Shown: positions 23,270 through 31,603 of the stretch, in pieces | Layout of the letters: the number at the start of each line of letters is the position of its first letter | Position numbering within the stretch: position 1 is the first letter of the stretch | Virus record (IMG/VR): IMGVR_UViG_3300013132_000074 | Coordinates: 1-49,067 of that record | Source of the DNA: a virus | Length of the DNA stretch: 49,067 nt | Reading direction: 5' to 3' (one strand) | The notes under the pieces: model-generated | What the model was told of the DNA's origin: nothing | Database searches by the model: none | What the model saw: the letters and a program-made list of their open reading frames with translations, nothing else | Translations under genes and position numbers: made by a program

Positions 23270-26200
23270 ATGGCCGAGCAGACTTTCAAGGCGCCGAACT
23301 TTTATGAGCGTGAGATCGACCTCTCCGCTCCAACCGTAACAGGACCTGTGGGCGTCCCTGCTACCGTGATCGGTACCGCGAACAAAGGCCCCGCTTTTGT
23401 ACCTGTCACGGTTGCAAACTTCAATGAATTCGTTCAGCTGTTCGGCAACTTAGATCCAAATAACTTTGGACCATACGCCGTCAACGAATTCTTGAAGCAT
23501 AGATCATCTCTCACATACTTGAGAGTTTTAGGCGCCGGCGCCAATTCAACAGATGCCCATCTAGATGCGACAAGAGTTTATGGAACTGTGAACAACGCAG
23601 GTTTCTTACTGTCAGGATCAGCTTCATCTGCATCAGATGCTAGAGACGTCGGAGCAGTTCAGTTCCTCGTTGCAAAGCACGTGAGAACGGATAAAGGTCT
23701 CTACGGCATGCCTGTGTTTCAGGACAACGACACAGTTGCTGATACGACAACGACAGATCTTGGAATCAACTTGGTGAGAGGACTCATCATGACTCCCAAT
23801 ACCGCTAGAGTCATGGTTCTTTCAAGCTCTACTTCTATCACAGGCTTAGGTCCGGCTGTAAATGACTGGACAATTGCCGACGGTGACAATAAGATTAAAA
23901 TTGTTATTTCTTCGTCATTGGGTTCTACATTCTCGACAGGTGACGGGAAGCCTGGTGTTAAGGTCCTTACAGCCTCTTTTGATCCTTCTGACAAGGACTA
24001 CTTCGCTAAAGTTTTGAACACAGACCCCGACAAGTTTTTCCAAGAACAGCACTACCTCCACGCAGACTTTGCAGTCGACGTCAACGTTGCTCACGTCAGC
24101 TCATCATGTGAGGTCGCTGTCGTCTCTGGTTCTTCGAATACTTCGTCTAATGGCCTCTCTTCTCGTTTCTTCAGAGAAGTCTTCGGTTCTTATAACGCGA
24201 GGTATTCTACGCCAAAGACGACCGACTTCATCTCTCAGCCATATGGAACGACTGAGTACGATCTCTTTAACTTCGAGGCGATCGACGATGGAGAGTACGC
24301 AAATGCGCTCTACAAGATCTCCATAAGCAACGTTAGAGCTTCTGCAGACGATTCCAACAAGTTTGGAACGTTCAACGTTCAGATCCGTTCTTGGGACGAT
24401 ACCGACACGTCTCTGAATATTCTTGAGCAATATACTAACTGTACGCTCGATCCGAATTCTGACAATTACGTCGCGAAGCTCATCGGAGACAGAAAAGTTT
24501 ACTACAACTTTGACGCTGTCAATCCAACAGAGAAGAGACTGGTCGCATCAGGGAAGTATCCAAACAACTCGAAGTACGTCAGAATAGTGATGAACGATGC
24601 AGTCGAGAGAGGAAATCTTCCAAAGGATGCACTTCCCTTCGGCTTCAGGGGGCCAAAGCTTCTCAACATCAATCCAAGCACAAAGCTCACAGATTCCTTG
24701 CCAACGTCAAATGCAAGATTGACAGGACAACTCACGAGCGTTGCCACTTCGCTCTCAAGCTCCTTCCTCCCGCCCATACCACACAGGTACAAGGTTACGA
24801 GAGGTGAGGTTTCTACGACAGGAAACTTCGATGGAGCTCCTGGATCTTCTGAGCAGGCAAACGTTTCCTACTACTGGGGTGTCAAGTTCGAGAGAGCCAG
24901 CACAGCTTCTACGCCAACATCTAACGATGTCCTCAATGCTAACGTTGTCAATGAAAAGAACGCGTTGCTCGAGGCATATACCAAGTTCGTAGGAATCGAG
25001 AAGCTTGATGCTCTCGTGACGGGCTCTACAACTGACAGTCTCAACAACAACAAGTTCACGCTCGCCAACGTTGCCCTTTACAACGAATTGATTACACAGC
25101 TCACAAGCTCGGTCAACGACCACATGAGAGAAGCTGCTTACATCAGAAACGCGAAGTTGGACAGCACGAAGTACACTTGGACCGAAGGCGGCAGGAACAG
25201 AATGACCTTCGCCACTCTTTTGGCATCGGGTTCTGCTGCTGTGTTCAACAGATTTTCCGCATACTCCAAGTTCACAAACTTTATGTACGGTGGTTTCGAC
25301 GGAACAAACTTCCTCAACAGAGACGCGCGCAGGATCAATGACAAGTCCGTCTCTTTCGATGCAGCAACAGCTGGTGGAGCCTCCACGAGCAATTCAATAA
25401 GCGGATTTACTACCAACCCGTCGGGTCAGAACATCAGCAACAACGGTGTAGCTTCTTACCTCACGGCGGTTGACATCGCCACAAACCCGCTTGAGGCCAA
25501 CAACAATCTCCTCGTGGTACCTGGAATTCGGGAGCCATACATAACAGACCAGACGATGGCCAAGACTCGCGACTACGGCCTCTCGATGTACGTCATGGAC
25601 ATTCCGTCCTACGACGACAACGGAACCAGGCTCTACGACGACTCTACCAACAAACCAAACATAAACCAGACGACGTCCAAGTTTGACAGCAGGGTGATAG
25701 ACAACAACTACGCAGCAGTCTACTACCCAGACGTCTTCATCGACGACGTAACAAATCGTCGTAGAGTAAAGGTCCCAGCATCTGTACCAGCACTTGGAGC
25801 CCTCGCCTTTAACGACAGAGTAACCTATCCTTGGTTCGCACCAGCAGGATTTAACCGTGCAGCTTTGGATTTCGTCACCAACGTGGCAATCAGACTCAGC
25901 AGCACAGACAAGGATCGCCTCTACGATTCACGCATCAATCCTATCGCCTCCTTCCCGAGGCTCGGTTACGTGATCTATGGACAGAAGACGCTGCAGATCA
26001 ACAAGTCTGCACTCGACAGAGTAAATGTTCGCAGGTTGATGCTCGAGATCAAACGCATCATCATCGACATCGCGCAGAGGATCGTCTTCGAGCAGAACAC
26101 ACCTGCCGTCCGCAATAAGTTTGTGGCAGACACTTCATTCCAGCTCAGCCTCATTCAGGCTCAGGCAGGAGTCGAGGCCTTCCAGGTGGTGATGAACGAG

Positions 26201-26329
26201 TCGAACAACACGCAAGATGACGTCGACCTCAACCGCCTCAACGGTCGAATCGTGGTCGTCCCAACGAGAGTGGTGGAATACATCGCGATCGACTTCATCA
26301 TCACAAATAGTGGCGTGCAATTCGTCTGA
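23270..26329 (+). CDS. Tail sheath protein, paralogue 1 (T4 gp18-like)
   Basis: 1019 residues, about 1.5 times T4 gp18 (659). The N-terminus 'FKAPNFYEREIDLSAPTVTG' with 'GVPATVIGTANKGPAFVPVT' and the C-terminus 'YGQKTLQINKSALDRVNVRR ... LMLEIKRIIIDIAQRIVFEQ ... YIAIDFIITNSG' are the conserved sheath core that forms the contractile helix and inter-subunit handshake strands. About 400 extra residues in the middle probably form surface domains. A second full-length paralogue follows 49 nt later. The start is supported by AAGGAG. Confidence 0.92.
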   Translation: MAEQTFKAPNFYEREIDLSAPTVTGPVGVPATVIGTANKGPAFVPVTVANFNEFVQLFGNLDPNNFGPYAVNEFLKHRSSLTYLRVLGAGANSTDAHLDATRVYGTVNNAGFLLSGSASSASDARDVGAVQFLVAKHVRTDKGLYGMPVFQDNDTVADTTTTDLGINLVRGLIMTPNTARVMVLSSSTSITGLGPAVNDWTIADGDNKIKIVISSSLGSTFSTGDGKPGVKVLTASFDPSDKDYFAKVLNTDPDKFFQEQHYLHADFAVDVNVAHVSSSCEVAVVSGSSNTSSNGLSSRFFREVFGSYNARYSTPKTTDFISQPYGTTEYDLFNFEAIDDGEYANALYKISISNVRASADDSNKFGTFNVQIRSWDDTDTSLNILEQYTNCTLDPNSDNYVAKLIGDRKVYYNFDAVNPTEKRLVASGKYPNNSKYVRIVMNDAVERGNLPKDALPFGFRGPKLLNINPSTKLTDSLPTSNARLTGQLTSVATSLSSSFLPPIPHRYKVTRGEVSTTGNFDGAPGSSEQANVSYYWGVKFERASTASTPTSNDVLNANVVNEKNALLEAYTKFVGIEKLDALVTGSTTDSLNNNKFTLANVALYNELITQLTSSVNDHMREAAYIRNAKLDSTKYTWTEGGRNRMTFATLLASGSAAVFNRFSAYSKFTNFMYGGFDGTNFLNRDARRINDKSVSFDAATAGGASTSNSISGFTTNPSGQNISNNGVASYLTAVDIATNPLEANNNLLVVPGIREPYITDQTMAKTRDYGLSMYVMDIPSYDDNGTRLYDDSTNKPNINQTTSKFDSRVIDNNYAAVYYPDVFIDDVTNRRRVKVPASVPALGALAFNDRVTYPWFAPAGFNRAALDFVTNVAIRLSSTDKDRLYDSRINPIASFPRLGYVIYGQKTLQINKSALDRVNVRRLMLEIKRIIIDIAQRIVFEQNTPAVRNKFVADTSFQLSLIQAQAGVEAFQVVMNESNNTQDDVDLNRLNGRIVVVPTRVVEYIAIDFIITNSGVQFV

Positions 26330-26346
26330 AATTCGTCACCAGGCAC

Positions 26347-26355
26347 ATAGTTAGT
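26347..26355 (+). promoter_or_regulatory. Candidate late-promoter motif ATAGTTAGT
   Basis: ATAGTTAGT is 23 nt before the ATG of the second sheath gene, at the same relative position as the similar ATAGTTATG before the first. This suggests that each sheath gene has its own promoter. Confidence 0.4.
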
Positions 26356-26378
26356 AACAAATTGATTGGAGCAGATAA

Positions 26379-29300
26379 ATGGCACAACTGAAATTCGGAA
26401 GCGCAGGAGTCACGGCAAGAGAAATTGATATCTCTGGCCCCACGACTCAACAGCCTGTCGGCGTACCCGCTGGTATTGTAGGAACTTCTTTGAAGGGACC
26501 TGCTTTCGTACCAGTGACCGTTGGCAATCTGTCGGACTGGTATTCCAAGTTTGGTCAGACAGACGGCAAGAAGTTCGGTCCTCTTGCCGTTGTGGAATGG
26601 CTTCGCAATGCGCAGTCAGTCACCTACCTGAAGGTCCTCGGCGTCGGCGACGGTCGCAAGAGAGACATCACAGACGCCAGCAGAGTAACTAGAGCAGGTT
26701 TCGTCGTCGGGTCAGAGCTTCCAGACTCAGATGGAGAGATCAGCTCAAACTCTTACGCCAACAGCAACGGCTCTTCGGGGCGCCTTTACTTCCTCGGATG
26801 CTTCATGTCTGAGTCGGCAGGCTCCACATTCTTCTCTGAGGCAGGTCTACAAGGAACTAACGCTGTCGGAACTTACAACGTAACAGCATCACTTCCCATA
26901 GTGAGAGGCGTTCTAATGGCGCCGTCAGGAGTCTTGCTGAAGCTCTCTTCTTCTCTCGACGCCAACTCTTCAGCACCTGGTCAGACTGCCATAGGGCTTG
27001 AGGGTAATGCTTCCGTTAGAGGATCTTCACTTGGTAGCGTTGTTCTCTCGAATGGAACTTCACCGAAGCAAGAGTTCGTACTTTTCCTCAATGGACACAA
27101 GGGAACCGACGATAGGTATCCGCGAGTCGTCACTGCATCCTTCGACCCTCTGTCGAACAACTACTTTGCTAAGACTCTCAACACTGATCCATACAAGATT
27201 CAGGAAGCAGGACACTACCTCTATGCGAGTTGGGACGTTCATCCCAACCTTGCTGTCGTTACAGGATCTGGACTCGTGCATCCGACTTCAGGTGCTGTCG
27301 CATCAAATGCGTACGCCGAACCTTCGGCTTTCTTACTCACGTCTTCGGTTGCATATGACAACGGAACATCGACCGTACCCAACTACGAATCGTTTGAAGA
27401 CAGATTCTCGCACGCAGTCTCGCCTTGGGTCATCTCTCAGAAGTTCGGTGGACAGGCACAGAACCTCTTTAGGCTTCACTCGTTGGACGACGGATCGGGC
27501 GTTTCGACTCTCTTCAAGGTCTCCATCGAGAATCTCAACGTCTCCACAGACCCACTCAACAAATACGGATCTTTCGATGTCGTCCTCAGGTACTGGACAG
27601 ACAGAGATCAGGATAAGAAGAATATACCTAACGAAGTGTTCCGAGGCGTTAACCTCGATCCGATGTCTGACAGGTATATCGGGAAAGTCATCGGTGACTT
27701 GCATGCATACTTCGACTTCGATAGAGACGAAGCAGAGCAGAGAATGGTCGTCGAAGGAAACTACGAGAACCGCTCGAACTACGTGAGAGTAGAAGTCCAC
27801 GTCGACGTCGAGAACGGATTCGTCGATCCCGCAGCGATACCAATGGGCTTCAGGGGCGTCGATCACCTCTTGACCTCCGGATCAGCGCCTCTCCAGAGTC
27901 TTGGAGCCCTCCTCACTGCAGGTCTCAACTCTGATGTAGGAGGAACCGTCTCGAAGAGAGCAGTTACACCACCGGTTCCCTTCCGCAGGAAAGTCACACA
28001 GTCTGAGGAGTGGACAGCACTTGAACAGGTCAACAGCAGACTCTACTGGGGAGTTCAGTTCGAGCATCCTGCTTCGTTGGTCAAGAAGAACGACAGCATC
28101 CTTCCGAACGACACACTCAAGTCCTTTGCCAAGTACTTCCCCAACTTCGTGACAGGAGAGGCGAAGTTCCTCACAGGCAGCAACAGCGGACAGCCTGACA
28201 CGGCAGCTTGGGGTGTCATAGACTCGGACAGATTCTGCAACAACATCTTCACGTTGGAGAACCTTCAGGTCGTGACCGCATCGAACGGCCTCGCCGATCC
28301 TAACAAGTGGGTCAACGCCGTCTACTGCAGAGACGGAAAGGTCACGTCGACCGACACGTCCAAGTTCCTCACATCGACCGACGCAAGCAAGGTAAGAGGA
28401 TTTAAGACGGACGACATCAACTCGAACAGACAGTTTGCCAAGTTCACCTTCCTCATGCAGGGCGGATTCAACGGCGTCAATATCTTCGACGAGGACTCCT
28501 ACGAGATCAACAACAATGCCGTTTCTGCAGACATGAACTCTCAGGCCGGCCGTGGTCTCCAGGACGGAGCATCTGTCAGGACTTACCTCAAGGCCCTCGA
28601 GGTCATGAAGAACACGACCAACGTGGACATTCAGCTCCTCGCCATCCCGGGAATCCGTGAGGCGATAGTCACAGATGCAGCGACTCTTGCCGTCGAGGAG
28701 AGATTCGACGCTCTCTACATCATGGACATCGAACAGGTCGACGAAAACAACAACGAGGTCAAGCTTGATACACAGAATCCTTCTGTGATCAGGACGGTCG
28801 ACACCTTCGTCAACCGCTCGGTCGACTCCTCCTTCGCTGCAGCCTACTTCCCTGACGTACTCTATCGTGATCCGATCGGCAGGAACCTCCAGGCGCCTCC
28901 CTCGGTCCTCGTGCTCGGCGCGCTCTCGCTCAACGACTCCGTGGGACATCCATGGTTCGCGCCGGCGGGCTTCTCACGAGGTGCTCTCCCAGAGGCAGCG
29001 CTCGAGCCTCGCGTCAGACTCTCTCAGGGAGACATGGATAGGCTTTACGACAGGTCAATCAACCCAATCGTCGCCTTCCCAGGAGCTGTTCGAAGCGGAA
29101 CAAATCCTCGTGGCGGTGTGGTGGTGTGGGGCCAGAAGACGCTCCAGGTCGCTGCATCTGCTCTCGACAGAGTCAACGTACGACGCCTTCTCATCGACAT
29201 CCGTCGACAGGTCCGAGAGATCGCACAGACGGTCCTCTTCGAGCCGAACCGCGAGGCAACACTCGCTCGCTTCTCCGCGGCAGTCACACCACGCCTCCAG

Positions 29301-29480
29301 AGGATCCAAGCCCTCGCCGGTCTCGAGAGATTCAAGGTTGTCATCGACTCCTCGACGACGACGCAGGACGACATTCTCAACAACACGATACGTGGTAAGA
29401 TATTCGTGCAGCCTACCAAGACGATCGAGTTCGTATCGCTTGACTTCGTGGTCGCAAACAATGTCACCCAGGTGCAGTGA
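26379..29480 (+). CDS. Tail sheath protein, paralogue 2 (T4 gp18-like)
   Basis: 1033 residues. Its N-terminus ('VTAREIDISGPTTQQPVGVP', 'GTSLKGPAFVPVTVGN') and C-terminus ('VWGQKTLQVAASALDRVNVR', 'LLIDIRRQVREIAQTVLFEP', 'EFVSLDFVVANNV') align with paralogue 1, while the middle is quite divergent. The C-terminal half is more GC-rich and uses different codons from paralogue 1, so the duplication is old or one copy was acquired. Both retain all core segments, suggesting that both assemble, perhaps as a mixed sheath or as an alternative layer. Confidence 0.92.
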   Translation: MAQLKFGSAGVTAREIDISGPTTQQPVGVPAGIVGTSLKGPAFVPVTVGNLSDWYSKFGQTDGKKFGPLAVVEWLRNAQSVTYLKVLGVGDGRKRDITDASRVTRAGFVVGSELPDSDGEISSNSYANSNGSSGRLYFLGCFMSESAGSTFFSEAGLQGTNAVGTYNVTASLPIVRGVLMAPSGVLLKLSSSLDANSSAPGQTAIGLEGNASVRGSSLGSVVLSNGTSPKQEFVLFLNGHKGTDDRYPRVVTASFDPLSNNYFAKTLNTDPYKIQEAGHYLYASWDVHPNLAVVTGSGLVHPTSGAVASNAYAEPSAFLLTSSVAYDNGTSTVPNYESFEDRFSHAVSPWVISQKFGGQAQNLFRLHSLDDGSGVSTLFKVSIENLNVSTDPLNKYGSFDVVLRYWTDRDQDKKNIPNEVFRGVNLDPMSDRYIGKVIGDLHAYFDFDRDEAEQRMVVEGNYENRSNYVRVEVHVDVENGFVDPAAIPMGFRGVDHLLTSGSAPLQSLGALLTAGLNSDVGGTVSKRAVTPPVPFRRKVTQSEEWTALEQVNSRLYWGVQFEHPASLVKKNDSILPNDTLKSFAKYFPNFVTGEAKFLTGSNSGQPDTAAWGVIDSDRFCNNIFTLENLQVVTASNGLADPNKWVNAVYCRDGKVTSTDTSKFLTSTDASKVRGFKTDDINSNRQFAKFTFLMQGGFNGVNIFDEDSYEINNNAVSADMNSQAGRGLQDGASVRTYLKALEVMKNTTNVDIQLLAIPGIREAIVTDAATLAVEERFDALYIMDIEQVDENNNEVKLDTQNPSVIRTVDTFVNRSVDSSFAAAYFPDVLYRDPIGRNLQAPPSVLVLGALSLNDSVGHPWFAPAGFSRGALPEAALEPRVRLSQGDMDRLYDRSINPIVAFPGAVRSGTNPRGGVVVWGQKTLQVAASALDRVNVRRLLIDIRRQVREIAQTVLFEPNREATLARFSAAVTPRLQRIQALAGLERFKVVIDSSTTTQDDILNNTIRGKIFVQPTKTIEFVSLDFVVANNVTQVQ

Positions 29481-29487
29481 GGAATAA

Positions 29488-29868
29488 ATGAGAATAACAC
29501 GAGGTCAGTTAACCGACCTGATTAATGAAGAAATATCTACAGCACTCTTGGAGCGTCAGAACAGGCGCCTCTTGGAGGCTGCGGGTGTTGAAGACGACGT
29601 GGGTCCCATGTCGCTCGACGACCTCGTGGACTTCGCGAAGAAATACGCAAGCCTCTCGAGAGACGACAGGAAGAATCTCGACCTCATCATGGACGGCCGC
29701 GGCGAAGGCGTGACCCCCGAGGAGATTCGAGATCTACAGATCGCGCTCGGCGGTTATAGCGTCGACCTCGACGATTACCTCGATGATGCGCTTAACGCTT
29801 CTGCGATGTACACGGACGAGGACGAAGACGACGGCACTTGGGCCGCCGCAGTTCGAGCAAACCGCTGA
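29488..29868 (+). CDS. Small acidic protein with N-terminal [I/L]-x-E helix (possible capsid-targeted protein)
   Basis: 126 residues. The N-terminus MRITRGQLTDLINEE is an amphipathic helix with Ile-Asn-Glu at 12-14. The proteins at 45807 and 46794 begin similarly. The rest is acidic and helical ('SLDDLVDFAKKYASLSRDDR', 'VTPEEIRDLQIALGG') with an Asp/Glu-rich end ('YTDEDEDDGTW'). I do not recognise a functional family, but N-termini of this kind are frequent in uncultured marine phage proteins. The gene sits between sheath and tube. See the finding on the leader family. Confidence 0.6.
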   Translation: MRITRGQLTDLINEEISTALLERQNRRLLEAAGVEDDVGPMSLDDLVDFAKKYASLSRDDRKNLDLIMDGRGEGVTPEEIRDLQIALGGYSVDLDDYLDDALNASAMYTDEDEDDGTWAAAVRANR

Positions 29869-29896
29869 TTTCACCAACAATTTTTCGACAGACAGA

Positions 29897-29905
29897 ATAC
29901 TTAGA
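29897..29905 (+). promoter_or_regulatory. Candidate late-promoter motif ATACTTAGA
   Basis: ATACTTAGA lies 21 nt before the tail-tube ATG at 29927 in a 58-nt gap, with AGGAGA as ribosome binding site. Part of the recurring AT[A/T/C][C/G]TTA set. Confidence 0.42.
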
Positions 29906-29926
29906 ACAGGATAACAGGAGAACACC

Positions 29927-30418
29927 ATGGCCGCAGAGACACTTGACGTCACATCAATGATTCCAGCGAAGTTCGAGCCGAAGCGCAAGAATCGTTGGGT
30001 GCTTATGATCGAGGGCATCGACGCCTACATCATCAAGACGACGGCACGTCCGACGATCACGACAGAGGAAGTTGAAGTCCCCTTCATCAACTCACGTCGT
30101 TACCTCGCCGGCAAGACGACCTTCGGAACGATGGCCGTCACCCTCCACGATCCAATCGCCCCCTCGGGCGCCCAGCAGGTGATGGAGTGGGTCCGCACCC
30201 ACTTCGAGTCGGTGTCGGGTCGCTCAGGTTACGCCGACTTCTACAAGCGCGACGTGCAGCTGAAGCTCCTCGATCCCGTCGGCACCGTGGTGGAACTCTG
30301 GGACATCAAGGGAGCATTCATCACGGAGGCCAACTTCGGTGAGGTCACCTACGAGGACGGCGGACCGGCTGAGATCTCCCTGACACTTCGATTCGACAAC
30401 TGCGTGCTTCAGTTTTAG
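29927..30418 (+). CDS. Tail tube protein (T4 gp19-like)
   Basis: 163 residues, the same as the usual gp19 length. Diagnostic features are 'MIPAKFEPKRKNRWVLMIEG', 'PTITTEEVEVPFINSRRYLA', 'MAVTLHDPIAPSGAQQVMEW' and 'LTLRFDNCVLQF'. It polymerises as hexameric rings inside the sheath and forms the DNA conduit. It has its own motif upstream, a strong ribosome binding site (AGGAGA) and a terminator directly downstream, as expected for one of the most abundant late proteins. Confidence 0.93.
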   Translation: MAAETLDVTSMIPAKFEPKRKNRWVLMIEGIDAYIIKTTARPTITTEEVEVPFINSRRYLAGKTTFGTMAVTLHDPIAPSGAQQVMEWVRTHFESVSGRSGYADFYKRDVQLKLLDPVGTVVELWDIKGAFITEANFGEVTYEDGGPAEISLTLRFDNCVLQF

Positions 30419-30456
30419 TAGAAGTCTTATATCGAATCGTTCGGTGAAGTATAATT

Positions 30457-30487
30457 ACCTCCGCTAGATAACCTCGCGGAGGTTTTT
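30457..30487 (+). terminator. Rho-independent terminator after tail tube gene
   Basis: A perfect 8-bp stem ACCTCCGC/GCGGAGGT (30457-30464 with 30476-30483), an 11-nt loop and a TTTTT run. It lies 38 nt after the tube stop codon. Confidence 0.85.
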
Positions 30488-30490
30488 ATT

Positions 30491-30499
30491 ATTCTTATG
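30491..30499 (+). promoter_or_regulatory. Candidate late-promoter motif ATTCTTATG
   Basis: ATTCTTATG follows the terminator directly and lies 18 nt before the ATG at 30518. Because of the terminator, the downstream gene needs its own promoter. Confidence 0.42.
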
Positions 30500-30517
30500 C
30501 GAGATTAAGGGACTAAC

Positions 30518-31102
30518 ATGGCTCGTGCAACTTTTGAAAGTGGAACCAATCTATTCATCAGCTCTGGTAACAACTACTACTTCAGCAGCAGCTTAGGTGG
30601 AGAAGTAGGGATAGGTACGAAGAATCCGACTGCACAATTAGAAGTCTTCGGCGGAGACATCAAGATCTCTTCTCCAGGTGCAATCCTAGATCTCACGACA
30701 AACTCCACTAACGGCGTGAGATTCTTCAACAGAGGCGCCGCCGGAATAACGTCGACAACACAGGTTGCATACGAAGAAGGATCCTACACGCCTACATTGT
30801 CTGCAGGTTGGACGGCAACTGCAGGTAATTACGCAGGCTATTGGCAGAGAAGCGGCACCAGAGTTACAGTTTGGGTTAATTTTACCGGTGGTACAAACAG
30901 CGGAGCGACAGGCGGTCAGACAATAAGTCTTCCTACTGGCTTGACACCTGTTAGACTTGGCTCCGGTACTGCAGTAAATACCAGCGGTACTGCTCTTGGA
31001 AACGGAGTCGTAGTAGCGACAACTTCGGGGACAATTGTGAATGCAAGCATAATCACAACCACGACTGTTGACAAGGTATTGCAAGTCAGTTACTTGATAT
31101 GA
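30518..31102 (+). CDS. Short tail-fibre/adhesin protein
   Basis: 194 residues. The N-terminal half has 'EVGIGTKNPTAQLEVFGG', a fibre-shaft turn. The C-terminal half starts 'VAYEEGSYTPTLSAGWTATA' and contains 'WQRSGTRVTVWVNF', the same terminal domain type as the long fibre at 8602. It looks like a mini-fibre consisting of one shaft turn and one tip domain, placed between tail tube and baseplate genes. It has its own promoter-like motif and an upstream terminator, so it is an independently expressed cassette, perhaps a transferred moron. Confidence 0.65.
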   Translation: MARATFESGTNLFISSGNNYYFSSSLGGEVGIGTKNPTAQLEVFGGDIKISSPGAILDLTTNSTNGVRFFNRGAAGITSTTQVAYEEGSYTPTLSAGWTATAGNYAGYWQRSGTRVTVWVNFTGGTNSGATGGQTISLPTGLTPVRLGSGTAVNTSGTALGNGVVVATTSGTIVNASIITTTTVDKVLQVSYLI

Positions 31103-31115
31103 TGCTTTAAATCTA

Positions 31116-31499
31116 TCAACCGACGCCTTGATACCCTAGCGATCCTGTCAGAGTAGACATCTGACTCGAGGGTATTCCTGTGAGACCAGCCACGAGCTCG
31201 TAACTTGAGGTACCGGTTCCTGCTCCTTGCAAGAATATAGCTTTCACTCTAAAATCTCCGCTGAAGGACTCGTTCTGTCCGAGAACAATTCTGTTGCTTC
31301 CAGCGACTCCAAGTTCTGTGAAACCTACCGCTAATGCGTCTGCGCCTTTGTTCTTCACTGTAAAAAACGCGACTATGTGTGAAAAGTCGTGAGACTTAGT
31401 AGCGCTACTAGCGACTGTTGATGCCGTCACGTAGGGTATAAGTGAGATTTGATAAGCTGAGACGTATCCCTCGCCTTGAACAGGATGATTTAAAGCCAT
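31116..31499 (-). CDS. Small beta-rich virion/decoration-type protein on the opposite strand
   Basis: 127 residues beginning MALNHPVQGEGYVSAYQISL, with 'DFSHIVAFFTVKNKGADALA', 'NRIVLGQNESFSGDFRVKAI' and 'SSYELVAGLTGIPSSQMSTL', ending GYQGVG. The alternating strands and the AGLTxIP segment remind me of small capsid-decoration or virion-surface proteins in tailed phages, but I cannot name a family. It stands alone on the minus strand between tail tube/adhesin and baseplate genes. It has its own motif (CTTAAGTAT on the + strand) and an AGGAAGG ribosome binding site. Confidence 0.6.
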   Translation of the reverse strand: MALNHPVQGEGYVSAYQISLIPYVTASTVASSATKSHDFSHIVAFFTVKNKGADALAVGFTELGVAGSNRIVLGQNESFSGDFRVKAIFLQGAGTGTSSYELVAGLTGIPSSQMSTLTGSLGYQGVG

Positions 31500-31513
31500 T
31501 GATTCACCTTCCT

Positions 31514-31522
31514 CTTAAGTAT
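31514..31522 (-). promoter_or_regulatory. Candidate late-promoter motif ATACTTAAG on the minus strand
   Basis: Reading the minus strand, ATACTTAAG lies 14 nt before the ATG of the lone minus gene (31499), followed by AGGAAGG. Strand-matched placement supports a directional promoter element rather than chance AT-richness. Confidence 0.45.
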
Positions 31523-31575
31523 TAGATGCTGTGGTCGTTTTTCTCTCAATTGTTTACATAGACTCTCGATGAATT

Positions 31576-31584
31576 ATCCTTATA
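31576..31584 (+). promoter_or_regulatory. Candidate late-promoter motif ATCCTTATA
   Basis: ATCCTTATA lies 19 nt before the ATG at 31604, divergent from the minus-strand copy at 31514-31522. AGGAGA follows as ribosome binding site. Confidence 0.4.
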
Positions 31585-31603
31585 CCTAGGAGATAGACCC
31601 TAA

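Noticed and set aside
26998-27786. Alternative-frame + strand open frame (262 codons) inside the second sheath gene
   Set aside because: Ser/Arg/Thr-rich out-of-frame translation of the sheath; the sheath frame is continuous through it.
27882-28949. Long antisense open frame (355 codons) opposite the second sheath gene
   Set aside because: It lies entirely within a confidently assigned sheath gene; its Val/Asp/Glu/Arg-rich composition is what the complement of this codon usage produces, and it has no recognisable domain.
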